DNA of 64,000 bases from Chitinophaga filiformis (GTDB taxonomy: Bacteria > Bacteroidota > Bacteroidia > Chitinophagales > Chitinophagaceae): positions 1,400,264 to 1,464,263 of the forward strand of contig NZ_FNBN01000002.1 in the NCBI RefSeq assembly GCF_900102545.1. Direction: 5' to 3'. Both the position numbers and the translations under genes were made by a program. Shown here piece by piece: positions 7,801 through 16,949 of this stretch. The stretch's first letter is position 1. The number at the start of each line of letters is the position of its first letter. Under the pieces are notes generated by a model. That model was not told where the DNA came from, searched no databases, and saw nothing but the letters and a program-made list of their open reading frames with translations.

Positions 7801-10373
7801 GATGCTTTGTGCAGCTGCAATGACAGGCTTCGCCGCAATTGCATATACAACAGTGCAGCGGGGATAGGCTTGCCTGCTCCGAAGTCCTGTTTCTCCAGCA
7901 CGTCCAGGTCTGTTACTTCCGACAGCCAGTGCAGGTAATTTTTCTTAGCTGCTTCATTGTAGTAGGTGATACCATCCTTCTCTGACAGCGGAACATTATC
8001 AACAAGATTAGCGGCATCCAGCGTAGTATGATAGTGCTGGTAGACCAACCGCAGCAGCTGCGGTACTTTTAACACACCGCCTTCGTCAGCCGTATAACCT
8101 AACTGCTGGAGGAAGCTCAGTGCATTCGTTTTGGATATCATGCTTTGCTGCAGGTCCTTATAGTATTTGCCGCCATGTTTAAAGCTGTCCAGGTTCCGCA
8201 GGTAATCCGTGGAATACCCGATACGCTGAAAGATGGACGCACTGTTAGGCTGCAGACCAATAATATCCATCAATGCAGCAGAGGGATCCAACCCAGGTTT
8301 CCCTACATAAGAAAGTTTGCCGAGAATATCTTTCCATATCTCCGAATAAGCCTTCAACACCGCGTACAATCCATTCAGGAACCTGTTGTCCGGCAGGGCA
8401 ATACCCGGCACAGGTAATGTGCTGGTCCACTTCCATTCTTCGAAATTGCTCGTCAGCAGAATGCCATATGGCTGGTTGCCCACACGGATAGCAGGTAAAG
8501 GCCCGCGACCTGTTACATGACGCACAAAAAAGCTTCTCAACTTATCCTGCTGCGCTTCACTCAACACAGGACTCAACATCGTATCGAAGTAATAACCCAG
8601 TGTGGAAGGAAAGAGCGCTGTATTCATCGCTATTGCTTCCTCCAGGTCCTTGCCATTGCTATGTGCGACATTCTGTAATGGGGTATACTCAATACCCAGA
8701 GCATTGGCGAGGTTCTTTCCATCACAATCATCTGCTTCAGTGAATAATGGCGCCTGCGCTTCCACTACATAACTGGCATTGCTGAAATCATCATTCTTTG
8801 TATAACCCGAGCCATTATCATCCATATTGTTGGTGGCGCTGCCCTGTGGTATCAGACTGAATCCCTTGGGAGAATAATGATGATTATCTATCAGTTCCTC
8901 CACCATCTGCTGTGCGGCCGATTCACTGGCGGAAAGATTTACACCCAATACCAGTATCTTATCAAATCCCTTGGTCGCCTGTGTTGCATTCAGCGGGATC
9001 CTGAAGCCCATCCCATTCAGGATAGCCTTGTCAAAGTCAGATGTCCAGTCATAACTTTCACCGAAAACCAGCTTGTCATCTTTCGTAGTAAAACCACCAT
9101 CCGCATCCATCGGGTCAGGCCCTACGAACAATTCATCCGGTATAATATTCCCCACTACTTCCTTTGTCACTACATCGCCCTCGTATAAGGTCACTACAAA
9201 CCTGTCAGGCAATACATTCACCCTGGGCGCACGGCTCCAGGTATCAGGCTTCGTCAGTTCAGGAGAAGGGAACACCAGCCCATCAACGCTTTCTATATTC
9301 GGAAGATTATTCCAGTTAGTAGGTTTTGTCTGCAAGGCTACCCATGCAGCACGCTGCGGACCGAAGGTCGTAGCCAGCACATTCCAGGCGGCCTTCTTCT
9401 TGTCTTCTTTTTCCGCACCACCATTCTTCTCTGCATCGAACAATGCTTTCCAGTAAGTGATGCCATCTTTCAACTCCTGGCTGGTCAGCAGTTTTTCATG
9501 CGTATGTACAGCGATATCATCCGGGTAGATCCTTAACCACAACTCTGTAAGATTGCCGGAAGTAATAAACCGGGTCTCTATCCTTACCGGCATGAACAGG
9601 AAAGGAATATTATCATTCAGCTGTTGTACGCCGTTACGGGGATGCGGATCAACATATATCTGTGCAATAGCATCAGACAGCGCAATATCGTTTTTATAAT
9701 GCTGCTGCTTCGCCTGTACATATGCCGCCTGTTGTTGCTTCAACGTCTGCAACACCTGATCCATATTCTCCCCATTACCCTGCTGCAGCAATCCTGCCAG
9801 ATCTGCTTCCAGACTGGCCAGCTTAATCTGCAGGTCTTTTTTTGAAACCAACAACTGTTGCTGCTGATCCAACGCCTGCTGCTGTTGCTTTTTCAACTGC
9901 GTCAGTTCATTCTGCGCGGTAGCGATGTTCTGATCCAGCTCAGGCAATAGTTTCTCCAGCTGCGCGATCTCCTCTACAAGTCCTGCAATGATCTTTTTAT
10001 CAGGTGTTTCACTGCTTTCTTCCTCCTGCAACCGCTGCTGATCTTCCTGTATACGGGCAGTGGTCACCTCCTTTTTCTTTTGCAGGAAATCAATGTACTG
10101 CTCCTGTTGTTTCACCTTCACAGTATAACTATCCCCTTCACTCAAAGCGGCATTGATAGTCCTGATATCTGCCTGCAGTTTTGCAATCTGTTCCCGCAGG
10201 GCAGCTATCTGCTGCACGTCAGGAGGCAGAGACGTCTCTTTTTTACTTACCCGTCCCAGCAGGCCACTGGTAGCATGCAGGTTGATCTGCGCCCTGTATA
10301 AATCACCGGAACTCTGTTCGCGTTGCTGGCGCAAAGCTTCAATCAGTTCCTGTTGCTCTTTCAATGTGGGCAT
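4884..10373 (-). CDS. Giant conserved hypothetical protein with N-terminal coiled coil
   Basis: This 1829-aa protein is leaderless and starts MPTLKEQQELIEALRQQREQ. Residues 1-235 are almost continuous heptad-like coiled coil rich in Q, L, K and E. There follows a conserved block, FLFMPVRIETRF (about residue 257), then LWLRIYPDDIAVHTHE and AAWVALQTKP. I recognise that block from large unnamed proteins in other phyla. LPDRFVVTLYEGDV follows near residue 383. The C-terminal half is mixed alpha/beta with no motif I can name. It lies 32 nt after the 1039-aa gene and 25 nt before the 574-aa gene. The coiled coil suggests oligomerisation or a stalk. I see no enzymatic signature. A structural or toxin-like role is possible but not shown. 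Confidence 0.8.
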   Translation of the reverse strand: MPTLKEQQELIEALRQQREQSSGDLYRAQINLHATSGLLGRVSKKETSLPPDVQQIAALREQIAKLQADIRTINAALSEGDSYTVKVKQQEQYIDFLQKKKEVTTARIQEDQQRLQEEESSETPDKKIIAGLVEEIAQLEKLLPELDQNIATAQNELTQLKKQQQQALDQQQQLLVSKKDLQIKLASLEADLAGLLQQGNGENMDQVLQTLKQQQAAYVQAKQQHYKNDIALSDAIAQIYVDPHPRNGVQQLNDNIPFLFMPVRIETRFITSGNLTELWLRIYPDDIAVHTHEKLLTSQELKDGITYWKALFDAEKNGGAEKEDKKKAAWNVLATTFGPQRAAWVALQTKPTNWNNLPNIESVDGLVFPSPELTKPDTWSRAPRVNVLPDRFVVTLYEGDVVTKEVVGNIIPDELFVGPDPMDADGGFTTKDDKLVFGESYDWTSDFDKAILNGMGFRIPLNATQATKGFDKILVLGVNLSASESAAQQMVEELIDNHHYSPKGFSLIPQGSATNNMDDNGSGYTKNDDFSNASYVVEAQAPLFTEADDCDGKNLANALGIEYTPLQNVAHSNGKDLEEAIAMNTALFPSTLGYYFDTMLSPVLSEAQQDKLRSFFVRHVTGRGPLPAIRVGNQPYGILLTSNFEEWKWTSTLPVPGIALPDNRFLNGLYAVLKAYSEIWKDILGKLSYVGKPGLDPSAALMDIIGLQPNSASIFQRIGYSTDYLRNLDSFKHGGKYYKDLQQSMISKTNALSFLQQLGYTADEGGVLKVPQLLRLVYQHYHTTLDAANLVDNVPLSEKDGITYYNEAAKKNYLHWLSEVTDLDVLEKQDFGAGKPIPAALLYMQLRRSLSLQLHKASILWFKKNDFPLDFMLQPANFHNIRPGGDLSKWEMMRAPVSKVAPEHPQRNSTIGAYLLGLGRDEDEAAFLTAMRKSIESLAGLPTARLERCFIEHLDTCNYRLDAWQTGMFNVRLSQQRRLQTAERQKGIYLGSYGWVEHVRPSGKRKVVTDPVPEKLKPANRPLYEYTDNGGFVHAPSLNHASAAAVLRSAYMSHATPENPDIMAVNLSSERVRRAMFILDGMRNGQTLEALLGYQFERGLHDRGSADDDLKKLNAYIYDYRAAFPLLQHVVQQTGTGTVQESIPANNVVNGVTLAEKTGGFPFGATGAVVSASVAERGAIIAEKDKLADTLDAVKDLLSAESVYQLVQGNFERCAAMLNAVKDAVIPNDLDVIETPRGSQFTFTNRVTIQFGSVDAADPASNPWPAIDMTVRAKMEAGLNKWLGKVIGDPAKIIYNVAYLDALNLPLGLETWTLEKLGIQPVDLLYITGGELNTGSADKTSVSELESRIAWLYRKAHGLEDSTAISIAFTQPEHVAGTQTLASLLPLLGNLRAVMTDSRYLDAADFNPDSKKSLADKLNPGALDHAELLARIQTARTAFQVNIGAINALSIHAEIPDPDANNLLTVYNTLETAFNALDKAKLTFEDITFTLGNVAAEKLQEILIAVSQFGVPDAFPKPAWVLTTASKAILLEQARSIQRKMLVSYKASGDVLTAAASLTVIAEKVKEYRRAGKLLLQEAFNILPLFSYNNEADVLLSHGDSAQLLSYAATKLNTDYIVEEWMQQVAHVRPQIQRWEQVRSLYELDHTGEDLPLEAVQLPYRAKDSWLAVEFPEKDPVTNQPFNIVHDTLSIVVHGDAFTPVGRQSGLLIDDWTEAIPTAEETTGISFNYNQPNAMPPQALLLAVTPQVKGHWTWDDLIGILNDTLKRAKLRAVEPRLLDEVTHPAVSVLRPAIVADFTQYDLNVSLDYRLNLVLLAEALPITSVASLSK

Positions 10374-10405
10374 AATGCTTTATTATTTGGTGATAATGGT
10401 ATTTT

Positions 10406-13400
10406 TTATGCGTCAACTTTCTCCAGCATTTCCTTTGCGTGTACGGCCACCATACTTGGTTTCTGGAACAGGATAAAGGCCATATTCGCAGCATCCGTCC
10501 CCCATTTGTTATATTCTGGCGCCGGAAGCGGAATAGTGGGTTTTGTACCTGCGGTGATGAACTTCATACCAGGATCAAAGTTCGTCCAGGCCAGGTCATC
10601 CCATGATAAACCGTCACTTCCCTGGTTAAAGGAAATGTCCATACCGAACCTCGGCATTCCAGGTATTTCCTGCAGTATGAAGAACCATCCCAGGTGATCA
10701 GTGAAACCAGGCGTAAGCTCAGTGCCTCTCGCCTGTTCTATGGTAAGATCGAAGCCGAAGAACTTAATATCAGGTGCTATCTCCGCTTTATACAAAGGGA
10801 ACTTCAGTTGTGTTTCAAACTCCGTATCAGAAAGGTCAAGATCAATTACAGGATCATCGTCAGGCGTTGCTCCGGCAATAGCCTTCTGCGCAAATATCAG
10901 GGTGTTGGGATAACGCTTTAACAATTCACCTCGTATCACCAGCACTAACTGTTCTGCATCTCCTTCTGCATCCCGGTTGTTATGGCGCCCCAGCGTACTG
11001 CTTACAGGCCATGTATGAATAGGTTTGATATCCTTGTATTCCTCCGTCAGTTCTGCCTCAGATTTTCCTGTCTTCGGACGAATAACACCCTTTACATCCC
11101 AGAACTGCCGGAAACTACTGGGGCGTTCATCTGTAGGATATTCCCGCCATAACAGTTCACGCCCCATCTCATGGTTCAATCCTACCATATAGGATTCTAT
11201 AAATGGCTGGTTCGTTTTCAGCAATGAAATAGTATTCTCCGGTATTAGCTTCAGATTAGGTAACAGCAGTTCATTCGAAATGTCAGTTAACCCTTTATAC
11301 ATCGGGTCTTCAAAATCAGGATAAGCCATGGCCGGGAAGATCTTCTCCGGCACATCCAGCTGTATATAAGACGGGAATTTCACCAACCTGTTGAGCCTTT
11401 GTGGATATGCCCTGTAAGGATTAATGGCATCACGCAGTTTCGTGTTTGCATTACCCAGATCTACCGAAGCACGCACAGGATCAGGCGCCTGTAACACCAT
11501 CCTGTCGAGGAAGTCCTTCATAGCCACCCTGAAGTTTTGTGCCTCTACACTGTCAGCGCCCGGTGTGGTGGGTGTCGGCGCCGGAGTAACCGTTTCATCA
11601 CTTAATACCAGTGTGAAATCAGGCTTTGCTGGTATATCCTTCAACTCATCCGCTGCTTTGAAAGGATCATCCAATGCCTCCGCTGCCGCCTCGTCGTCCC
11701 TTCTGCTTTTCAGGAAACGGCTCAAAGCAATATATGCTGCTACAGCCGCTACTATCAATACCGCAAAGACGGCGTATGCGCCGGTAATAAACATTAACAA
11801 CAGCAACAGCACTACAAGTATAATAACCGCCAGCAGACTATTCTTCAGCAACCATAACATCAGATGGCTCAGCTGGTAAGGAAAGATCTTTCCGGAGAAA
11901 TCTTTTGTATTAGGCAGGCCTGCCGGCAGCTTTTTTGGCGGGGCAGCAGTTAAAGTGCCATCGTTGATTTTTGTAACAAGATCATTGTATACCAGCGGAC
12001 CGTTTGCTTCCAGTCGCTTTACCAGTTTACCATTGGGCCGTACCAGTCTTCTGAATGCTCCTGAGAATACAGTAGTTGGTAATATACTGTCATTGATCTG
12101 TTGATAGATAGTAGTAGGGCTCCCCATTACACGTGAATGCACTGGTTTGGTCAGCGCCACCAGCACATTATCCGGTAGCTTTGAGAATGTTTGCTGCGTA
12201 TATTTGAAACTAACATACATGAAGAACTGGCTGGCCTTTATTTCCCGGTTTGCCTCAATGATCCTTTCCACCTGGAGCCATGCTTTCTGCATATAGGTCT
12301 CCTGGTTCTTCTGGATCACTGCCGTCCCGAAGCCCGCAGGCACACGTGTACGCGGGTCCCTGTTCAACTCATTTACCCAGGTCTTCTTGCTGACATCCAG
12401 CAACACTACATCTGTTGCTGATTTCTTTGCATGTTTGCCGCCATACAGCGGTACAGACACAACAGGATCCTGTGTGAGATCAGCCGCCTGTATGGCTGGC
12501 AGATTCACTATTTTCTGCAGCTCCGCCTGGAACTCACTGGCCGGCGGATTGGGAAAAACAGTTGACACCGTAGTGGGCGATTTCAAGGCGCCTTCCAGTC
12601 CCAGAATAGGAGGCTGTGTACCGGGTATTTCCTTTGTATTATCATCTGCCCTTACAAAACCAGGCCTGGATGCATCCATATCGCGGATACCTACTCTTGG
12701 GTCCATCGCCCTTGGCTCCAGTAGCTTTACGAGCGATTCGAAATCAGCGTTCGTTCCTGTCTGGAAAAACCATTCGTAGTAAACAGGCATCTCACCCTTT
12801 GCGCCGTTATCGTCCCAGGAAGGCAGCTGAGCTACTACATTGGCTGTAGGTAGCTCAAGTCCTGCCAGTCTTCCTGTTTCAAACGCAGGCACCAGGAATG
12901 CAAAATATTTTGTGTTCGCTTCCAGCTTCCGCGGACTCATCAACCTGCAGAATAACTGGTCCGGATCACTATTCACCGTCTTATTCAGCGATAAGAGGAA
13001 TTCCTCATAATCAGACAGCTCACTGTCAGGTATATCAGCATCGCTGTGTACATGCGCCCACAGCCAGGTATCTTTGAACGACGGGAACGCCTCCTTTGAA
13101 TTGATATTAACAGAAGGCAGCGGCAGTTTTCTTTTCGTTCTTTCAAACTCAGTCTCCTTCACGACCAGCAGGAACAGCCAGGGCCTGAGCCGGTTGCCCG
13201 AGGGAGAAGCTGGTGTATAACGCCAGGCAAAATCCTCATCATAAAACTCTATGAACGCAAGGTAATTAGGCTCGAAATTGGTGATCCAGTTCAGCGGTTC
13301 TGTACGAACGATCATCTCATCCTTAATACCGATAATATCGCCCGGCCCTATCAGGGAAAAGTTCTTCGGAACAGCTGTCGTATTGAGTGTGACTGAAATG

Positions 13401-13525
13401 GGAATTTCTGCACGTTCCTTTACAGCAGCTGCTCCTGAGCCAAGATCATCATGTTCGATAATATTGGCGGAAATACCTCTTCTTGACCATGCATGGAACT
13501 GGTATCTGGCGATTTCTACACTCAT
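10406..13525 (-). CDS. Conserved hypothetical protein with central membrane hairpin
   Basis: This 1039-aa protein is leaderless and starts MSVEIARYQFHAWSRRG. Residues 564-601 form a very hydrophobic stretch, NSLLAVIILVVLLLLLMFIT then a short turn then AVFAVLIVAAVAAYIAL, bounded by charged residues, consistent with two membrane helices in the middle of an otherwise soluble chain. Residues 775-810 contain FIESYMVGLNHEMGRELLWR and EYPTDERPSSFRQFWD, a conserved signature I recall from otherwise unnamed bacterial proteins. The gene begins 2 nt after the DUF6603-like stop. The layout (soluble head, membrane hairpin, conserved tail) could suit a membrane anchor or an insertion component. No catalytic residues were identified. 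Confidence 0.8.
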   Translation of the reverse strand: MSVEIARYQFHAWSRRGISANIIEHDDLGSGAAAVKERAEIPISVTLNTTAVPKNFSLIGPGDIIGIKDEMIVRTEPLNWITNFEPNYLAFIEFYDEDFAWRYTPASPSGNRLRPWLFLLVVKETEFERTKRKLPLPSVNINSKEAFPSFKDTWLWAHVHSDADIPDSELSDYEEFLLSLNKTVNSDPDQLFCRLMSPRKLEANTKYFAFLVPAFETGRLAGLELPTANVVAQLPSWDDNGAKGEMPVYYEWFFQTGTNADFESLVKLLEPRAMDPRVGIRDMDASRPGFVRADDNTKEIPGTQPPILGLEGALKSPTTVSTVFPNPPASEFQAELQKIVNLPAIQAADLTQDPVVSVPLYGGKHAKKSATDVVLLDVSKKTWVNELNRDPRTRVPAGFGTAVIQKNQETYMQKAWLQVERIIEANREIKASQFFMYVSFKYTQQTFSKLPDNVLVALTKPVHSRVMGSPTTIYQQINDSILPTTVFSGAFRRLVRPNGKLVKRLEANGPLVYNDLVTKINDGTLTAAPPKKLPAGLPNTKDFSGKIFPYQLSHLMLWLLKNSLLAVIILVVLLLLLMFITGAYAVFAVLIVAAVAAYIALSRFLKSRRDDEAAAEALDDPFKAADELKDIPAKPDFTLVLSDETVTPAPTPTTPGADSVEAQNFRVAMKDFLDRMVLQAPDPVRASVDLGNANTKLRDAINPYRAYPQRLNRLVKFPSYIQLDVPEKIFPAMAYPDFEDPMYKGLTDISNELLLPNLKLIPENTISLLKTNQPFIESYMVGLNHEMGRELLWREYPTDERPSSFRQFWDVKGVIRPKTGKSEAELTEEYKDIKPIHTWPVSSTLGRHNNRDAEGDAEQLVLVIRGELLKRYPNTLIFAQKAIAGATPDDDPVIDLDLSDTEFETQLKFPLYKAEIAPDIKFFGFDLTIEQARGTELTPGFTDHLGWFFILQEIPGMPRFGMDISFNQGSDGLSWDDLAWTNFDPGMKFITAGTKPTIPLPAPEYNKWGTDAANMAFILFQKPSMVAVHAKEMLEKVDA

Positions 13526-13527
13526 GG

Positions 13528-16500
13528 TTAATTGTTGTTTATTTCATACTGAGATAAGATCTGCACTTTGTTCTTCAGCGAAGGTTTTTTTGCAGTTAAC
13601 GTATTATACATTTCAACTGCTTCTGCATAACTGTTGGCCACCATGCCCGCACTATGCATCTTCATATCACTGACATTGGCCACCACATATTGATCCTTTT
13701 GCACGGTCACAGCATCCGGTGCATTCACCGACTGGCGATTCGTAGCATAAGACATCTTTGATTTAGCCACTGCATTACCTTTCAGGTTACTTCTGAAGAG
13801 CGACTTCGAATATTTATAGATGCCCGCGAAGAACAACGCGAACCGTTTCTTCCGGAGATAGCTCATCTCATAGTCAACACTCTTGTTAACCGCAGGAGCA
13901 ATACTCAGATCAGCCGTAGCAGTCACCTTACAACCGCTTACATTTGTTTCAAAAGAACGGCGGGAAAGCTTTTCATTATCCTTGAGGTTGAAGAAATTAG
14001 CCGGCGCAAACCTTTCCTTGGCTGCATCATAAGACAAAGTGGTGGTACCGCTCTTCACCCCATTGATCTTAAACAGGTCAACATCTTTTGGTACCCTGGT
14101 ACCGAATTTCTGTATGGTCACTTCCATGGGCAATACCCTTTCACTAAAGGTGAGTACGCCTAATGGGTGAATAACGATATTAGGAGAAGGATTCTCTTCC
14201 GGTTGTATCAGTTTCAGATCTTTTACGCTTACATGCAGCTTATTATTATCAGGGATCACAGCCTGCCAGTTCTGGTTGTTATTGATCTCATCAATCATCA
14301 GCTTTTGCAGGTCTTCTGTAATTTTGGCCACTGCATCCGGATCATCACCCCAGGTAACATGGAACCCGATAGTGATATCGAAGAAGAGAATACTGAAGCT
14401 GGCCTCTCCTTTCACATCCCATGGCTTCGGACCACTCAGTTCGCCGGATACGGTAATGCCCTTAATAACCGATGTACCACGTCTGAGTGCCAGCCCTGCA
14501 TACAGCTTCGCAATAAAATGAAAAGGTTCGAACTGGAACAGTACATCAAACCCCAGATAACCATATACATTAAAGCCCGCGGCCTCTGCATACAGTTCAG
14601 CTTTCGCCCCGAATTGCACCGTGTTTGAAGTAACCGCAAAATAACACTGGATAGTGATACGAGGGTTCTCTCCAGACAGCAGGCTGATACCCAGTCTGTC
14701 GAGATTCTTAAACCCATTAGGCAACTGTGGAATAGTAGGGATATCGTGGAAGTCAGGATGGAAACCTCCCACACTCAATGCAAAGGTGGCATTGTCTCCC
14801 CAGGCTACCAGCAATGCCAGACTACCCGTCAATGTAAATGCAAGCAATCTTGAATCATACAGATCTGCACGGAAGAAAATAAAGCTGTTCGGAATGTCAA
14901 TAATGCCGATGAAATTGATCTGCAATTTCAATACAGCTGCATCTTCTTTTGGCAGGGCTGCTTTGAGCACCCCCAGTATCACCACTCTCGGATCAGGGAA
15001 GTCAACGATCACGCCCAGGTCCAGCGATACCAGCGTCGGAGTACCCCACCCGATCTTCGCCATCAATCCTACTACAAAATGATCCTGCTGTATCGGGAAG
15101 ACCTGTTTGAGATCACTGATAATACGATTGATATTGGCCACCACATCTTCCGGGAAAAGAATGCTCTTCAGGGTATTGGTCTTTAAACCATCTACCAGCA
15201 CATCTACTTTGATAGTACGATGCAATCCCAGCAAACCTCCCAATCCATTCAATGTAAATCCAAATCCCAGCTGGAAGCTGAAACCGGAAGCCGTTACTAT
15301 TATCAGCAAAGAATATCCATCACTGCCATCCGGCATTTTGGTATTGATGATACCAATCGCTTTGAAGGTGAACAGGTTCTTGAACGACAATTCCAGTGCA
15401 CCAAAATATTCTCCTGCCTTGGCATCAAAATAGAGAAAGCCTCCACCTGTCACCACACCGGCATCCACCGCTACACCGATACCATTTGGCGGCTTGAAAG
15501 AGAAGTCAATATCATGACCCGCAATAGCGCCTTCGCCATTAGGGTTCTTTTTCAATACCGCCAGCACCCCGGTGCGGGACACCGTAGCAGCAATCACGCT
15601 ACCGATCTTCAGCTTGAAGCTGATCGATACCTCTATCTGTTTATCTTTGGTAGCCTCATCGGAGGAGTAAGCCAGTGTGATCACATCAAAGCTGACCGGT
15701 CCCAATGTAGCATATACCGGCAGCGCTATTGTAAATCCATTCGCGCCACCATCGAGGAAGAACCCTTTCTTCTGACTGATCCCGATCGCTATATCAATCT
15801 TCTGGTCCAGCCCTTTCTTAGGGATCAGTGTAAACGGAAAACTTGTCTTTGTACCTCTGCCAAACTCAAAGGCGATCGTTGGCTTGAACTTCCATTCAAT
15901 ATCATCTTTAGAAAACCTGATACTTGTCTTTACTCTTCCATAGCCAAATTTCATCACAGGATTAGCGAAGAGCGTACCCTTCGTCACCTCATCCGTGTTA
16001 TTCTCCAGTATCATTTCCACAAAAGGGTTGGTGGCAAGAGACGCATCAGCTCCTTCACCTACGCGGAATATGATACCCAATCCACCAGTATCAAAAGTGA
16101 ATTTCCAGTGATTGCCAAGATCCAGATCAACCTTTACCTCTCCCGTAATATCCATTACAGCGGCCTTCCCCTGCTGCTCAAGCGGTACCAGTACCAATGT
16201 ATTGGTCAGCTTACTTTCAACGGTATCCGCTTCATGTTTGATAGAGAAACTGAGCGTCCGTTGGGAAAGCATGTCTGCATTCGGGCTTGTAGAGGCGGGA
16301 TAAGTATCGTAGCCGTAAGCAGCGTCTACGCTTAAAGGAATACTGAAATGGAAGAATAACTTGTTCAGTAATGTAAGCCCTACACCACCTACAAACAGCA
16401 TGGTATCTGACAGGTTGCGGGCATGATCTTCATTCTCGAGTTTAAAGCCTTCTCCCACATTCTCGAAGAACTTACCAATCGCACCAAAAAGGTTAAGGAT

Positions 16501-16947
16501 ACCACCCGATCTTACAGACTGCTGATCCACATTTTCAATGATGGACATCACCTTAAAAAATACAGGAGCCCTTAAACGGAGATAGTTCAGGGTCAGCAGG
16601 TTCATATACGACGTAGTAAGCTCGCTGGCAGTCAGATTAGGATTGCCTGCGGAAGCCGCCTCGAAGAACTCTTTGATCACTGCCGATATCTTTATCAGAT
16701 CTTCCAGCACGGCAAAGAAGGCGATTTCATCTACCTCATCCGCCGACTTCTCCACATACTGGTTGATACTATTCAGGCTTGCCGTTGGAACAGCAGGAGA
16801 TGAATTGGCAAAGGAAGGGTCCAGACCGAGAGAGGCCAGTCCTTCTTTCCTGTCTTCCAGTGTACCGCCGAGCATTTCCACAAAAGGATTCAGTATGTCC
16901 CGGGCAATCTTCACATATTGTTGCAACAGGTTTTTATTGTCAGCCAT
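13528..16947 (-). CDS. DUF6603-like beta-rich protein
   Basis: This 1139-aa protein without a signal peptide has an alpha-helical N-terminal part (about residues 1-200). It is followed by a very long beta-rich region of alternating hydrophobic strands and GxG turns. The C-terminal part contains YGYLGFDVLFQFEPFHFIA and LSGPKPWDVKGEASFSILFF followed by DITIGFHVTWGDDP (about residues 790-870). This matches my memory of the DUF6603 family, which is found in bacteria and some fungi and has no established function. It begins 2 nt after the PhoD-like stop, so the two are translationally close. The repeated strands could build a solenoid or barrel-like structure. The membership call is from memory, and the function is unknown. 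Confidence 0.75.
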   Translation of the reverse strand: MADNKNLLQQYVKIARDILNPFVEMLGGTLEDRKEGLASLGLDPSFANSSPAVPTASLNSINQYVEKSADEVDEIAFFAVLEDLIKISAVIKEFFEAASAGNPNLTASELTTSYMNLLTLNYLRLRAPVFFKVMSIIENVDQQSVRSGGILNLFGAIGKFFENVGEGFKLENEDHARNLSDTMLFVGGVGLTLLNKLFFHFSIPLSVDAAYGYDTYPASTSPNADMLSQRTLSFSIKHEADTVESKLTNTLVLVPLEQQGKAAVMDITGEVKVDLDLGNHWKFTFDTGGLGIIFRVGEGADASLATNPFVEMILENNTDEVTKGTLFANPVMKFGYGRVKTSIRFSKDDIEWKFKPTIAFEFGRGTKTSFPFTLIPKKGLDQKIDIAIGISQKKGFFLDGGANGFTIALPVYATLGPVSFDVITLAYSSDEATKDKQIEVSISFKLKIGSVIAATVSRTGVLAVLKKNPNGEGAIAGHDIDFSFKPPNGIGVAVDAGVVTGGGFLYFDAKAGEYFGALELSFKNLFTFKAIGIINTKMPDGSDGYSLLIIVTASGFSFQLGFGFTLNGLGGLLGLHRTIKVDVLVDGLKTNTLKSILFPEDVVANINRIISDLKQVFPIQQDHFVVGLMAKIGWGTPTLVSLDLGVIVDFPDPRVVILGVLKAALPKEDAAVLKLQINFIGIIDIPNSFIFFRADLYDSRLLAFTLTGSLALLVAWGDNATFALSVGGFHPDFHDIPTIPQLPNGFKNLDRLGISLLSGENPRITIQCYFAVTSNTVQFGAKAELYAEAAGFNVYGYLGFDVLFQFEPFHFIAKLYAGLALRRGTSVIKGITVSGELSGPKPWDVKGEASFSILFFDITIGFHVTWGDDPDAVAKITEDLQKLMIDEINNNQNWQAVIPDNNKLHVSVKDLKLIQPEENPSPNIVIHPLGVLTFSERVLPMEVTIQKFGTRVPKDVDLFKINGVKSGTTTLSYDAAKERFAPANFFNLKDNEKLSRRSFETNVSGCKVTATADLSIAPAVNKSVDYEMSYLRKKRFALFFAGIYKYSKSLFRSNLKGNAVAKSKMSYATNRQSVNAPDAVTVQKDQYVVANVSDMKMHSAGMVANSYAEAVEMYNTLTAKKPSLKNKVQILSQYEINNN

Positions 16948-16949
16948 GG

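Noticed and set aside
15220..16335. Long plus-strand frame (371 codons) opposite the DUF6603-like gene
   Set aside because: It is antisense to a well-supported gene and rich in Cys, Arg and His as expected for a shadow frame.
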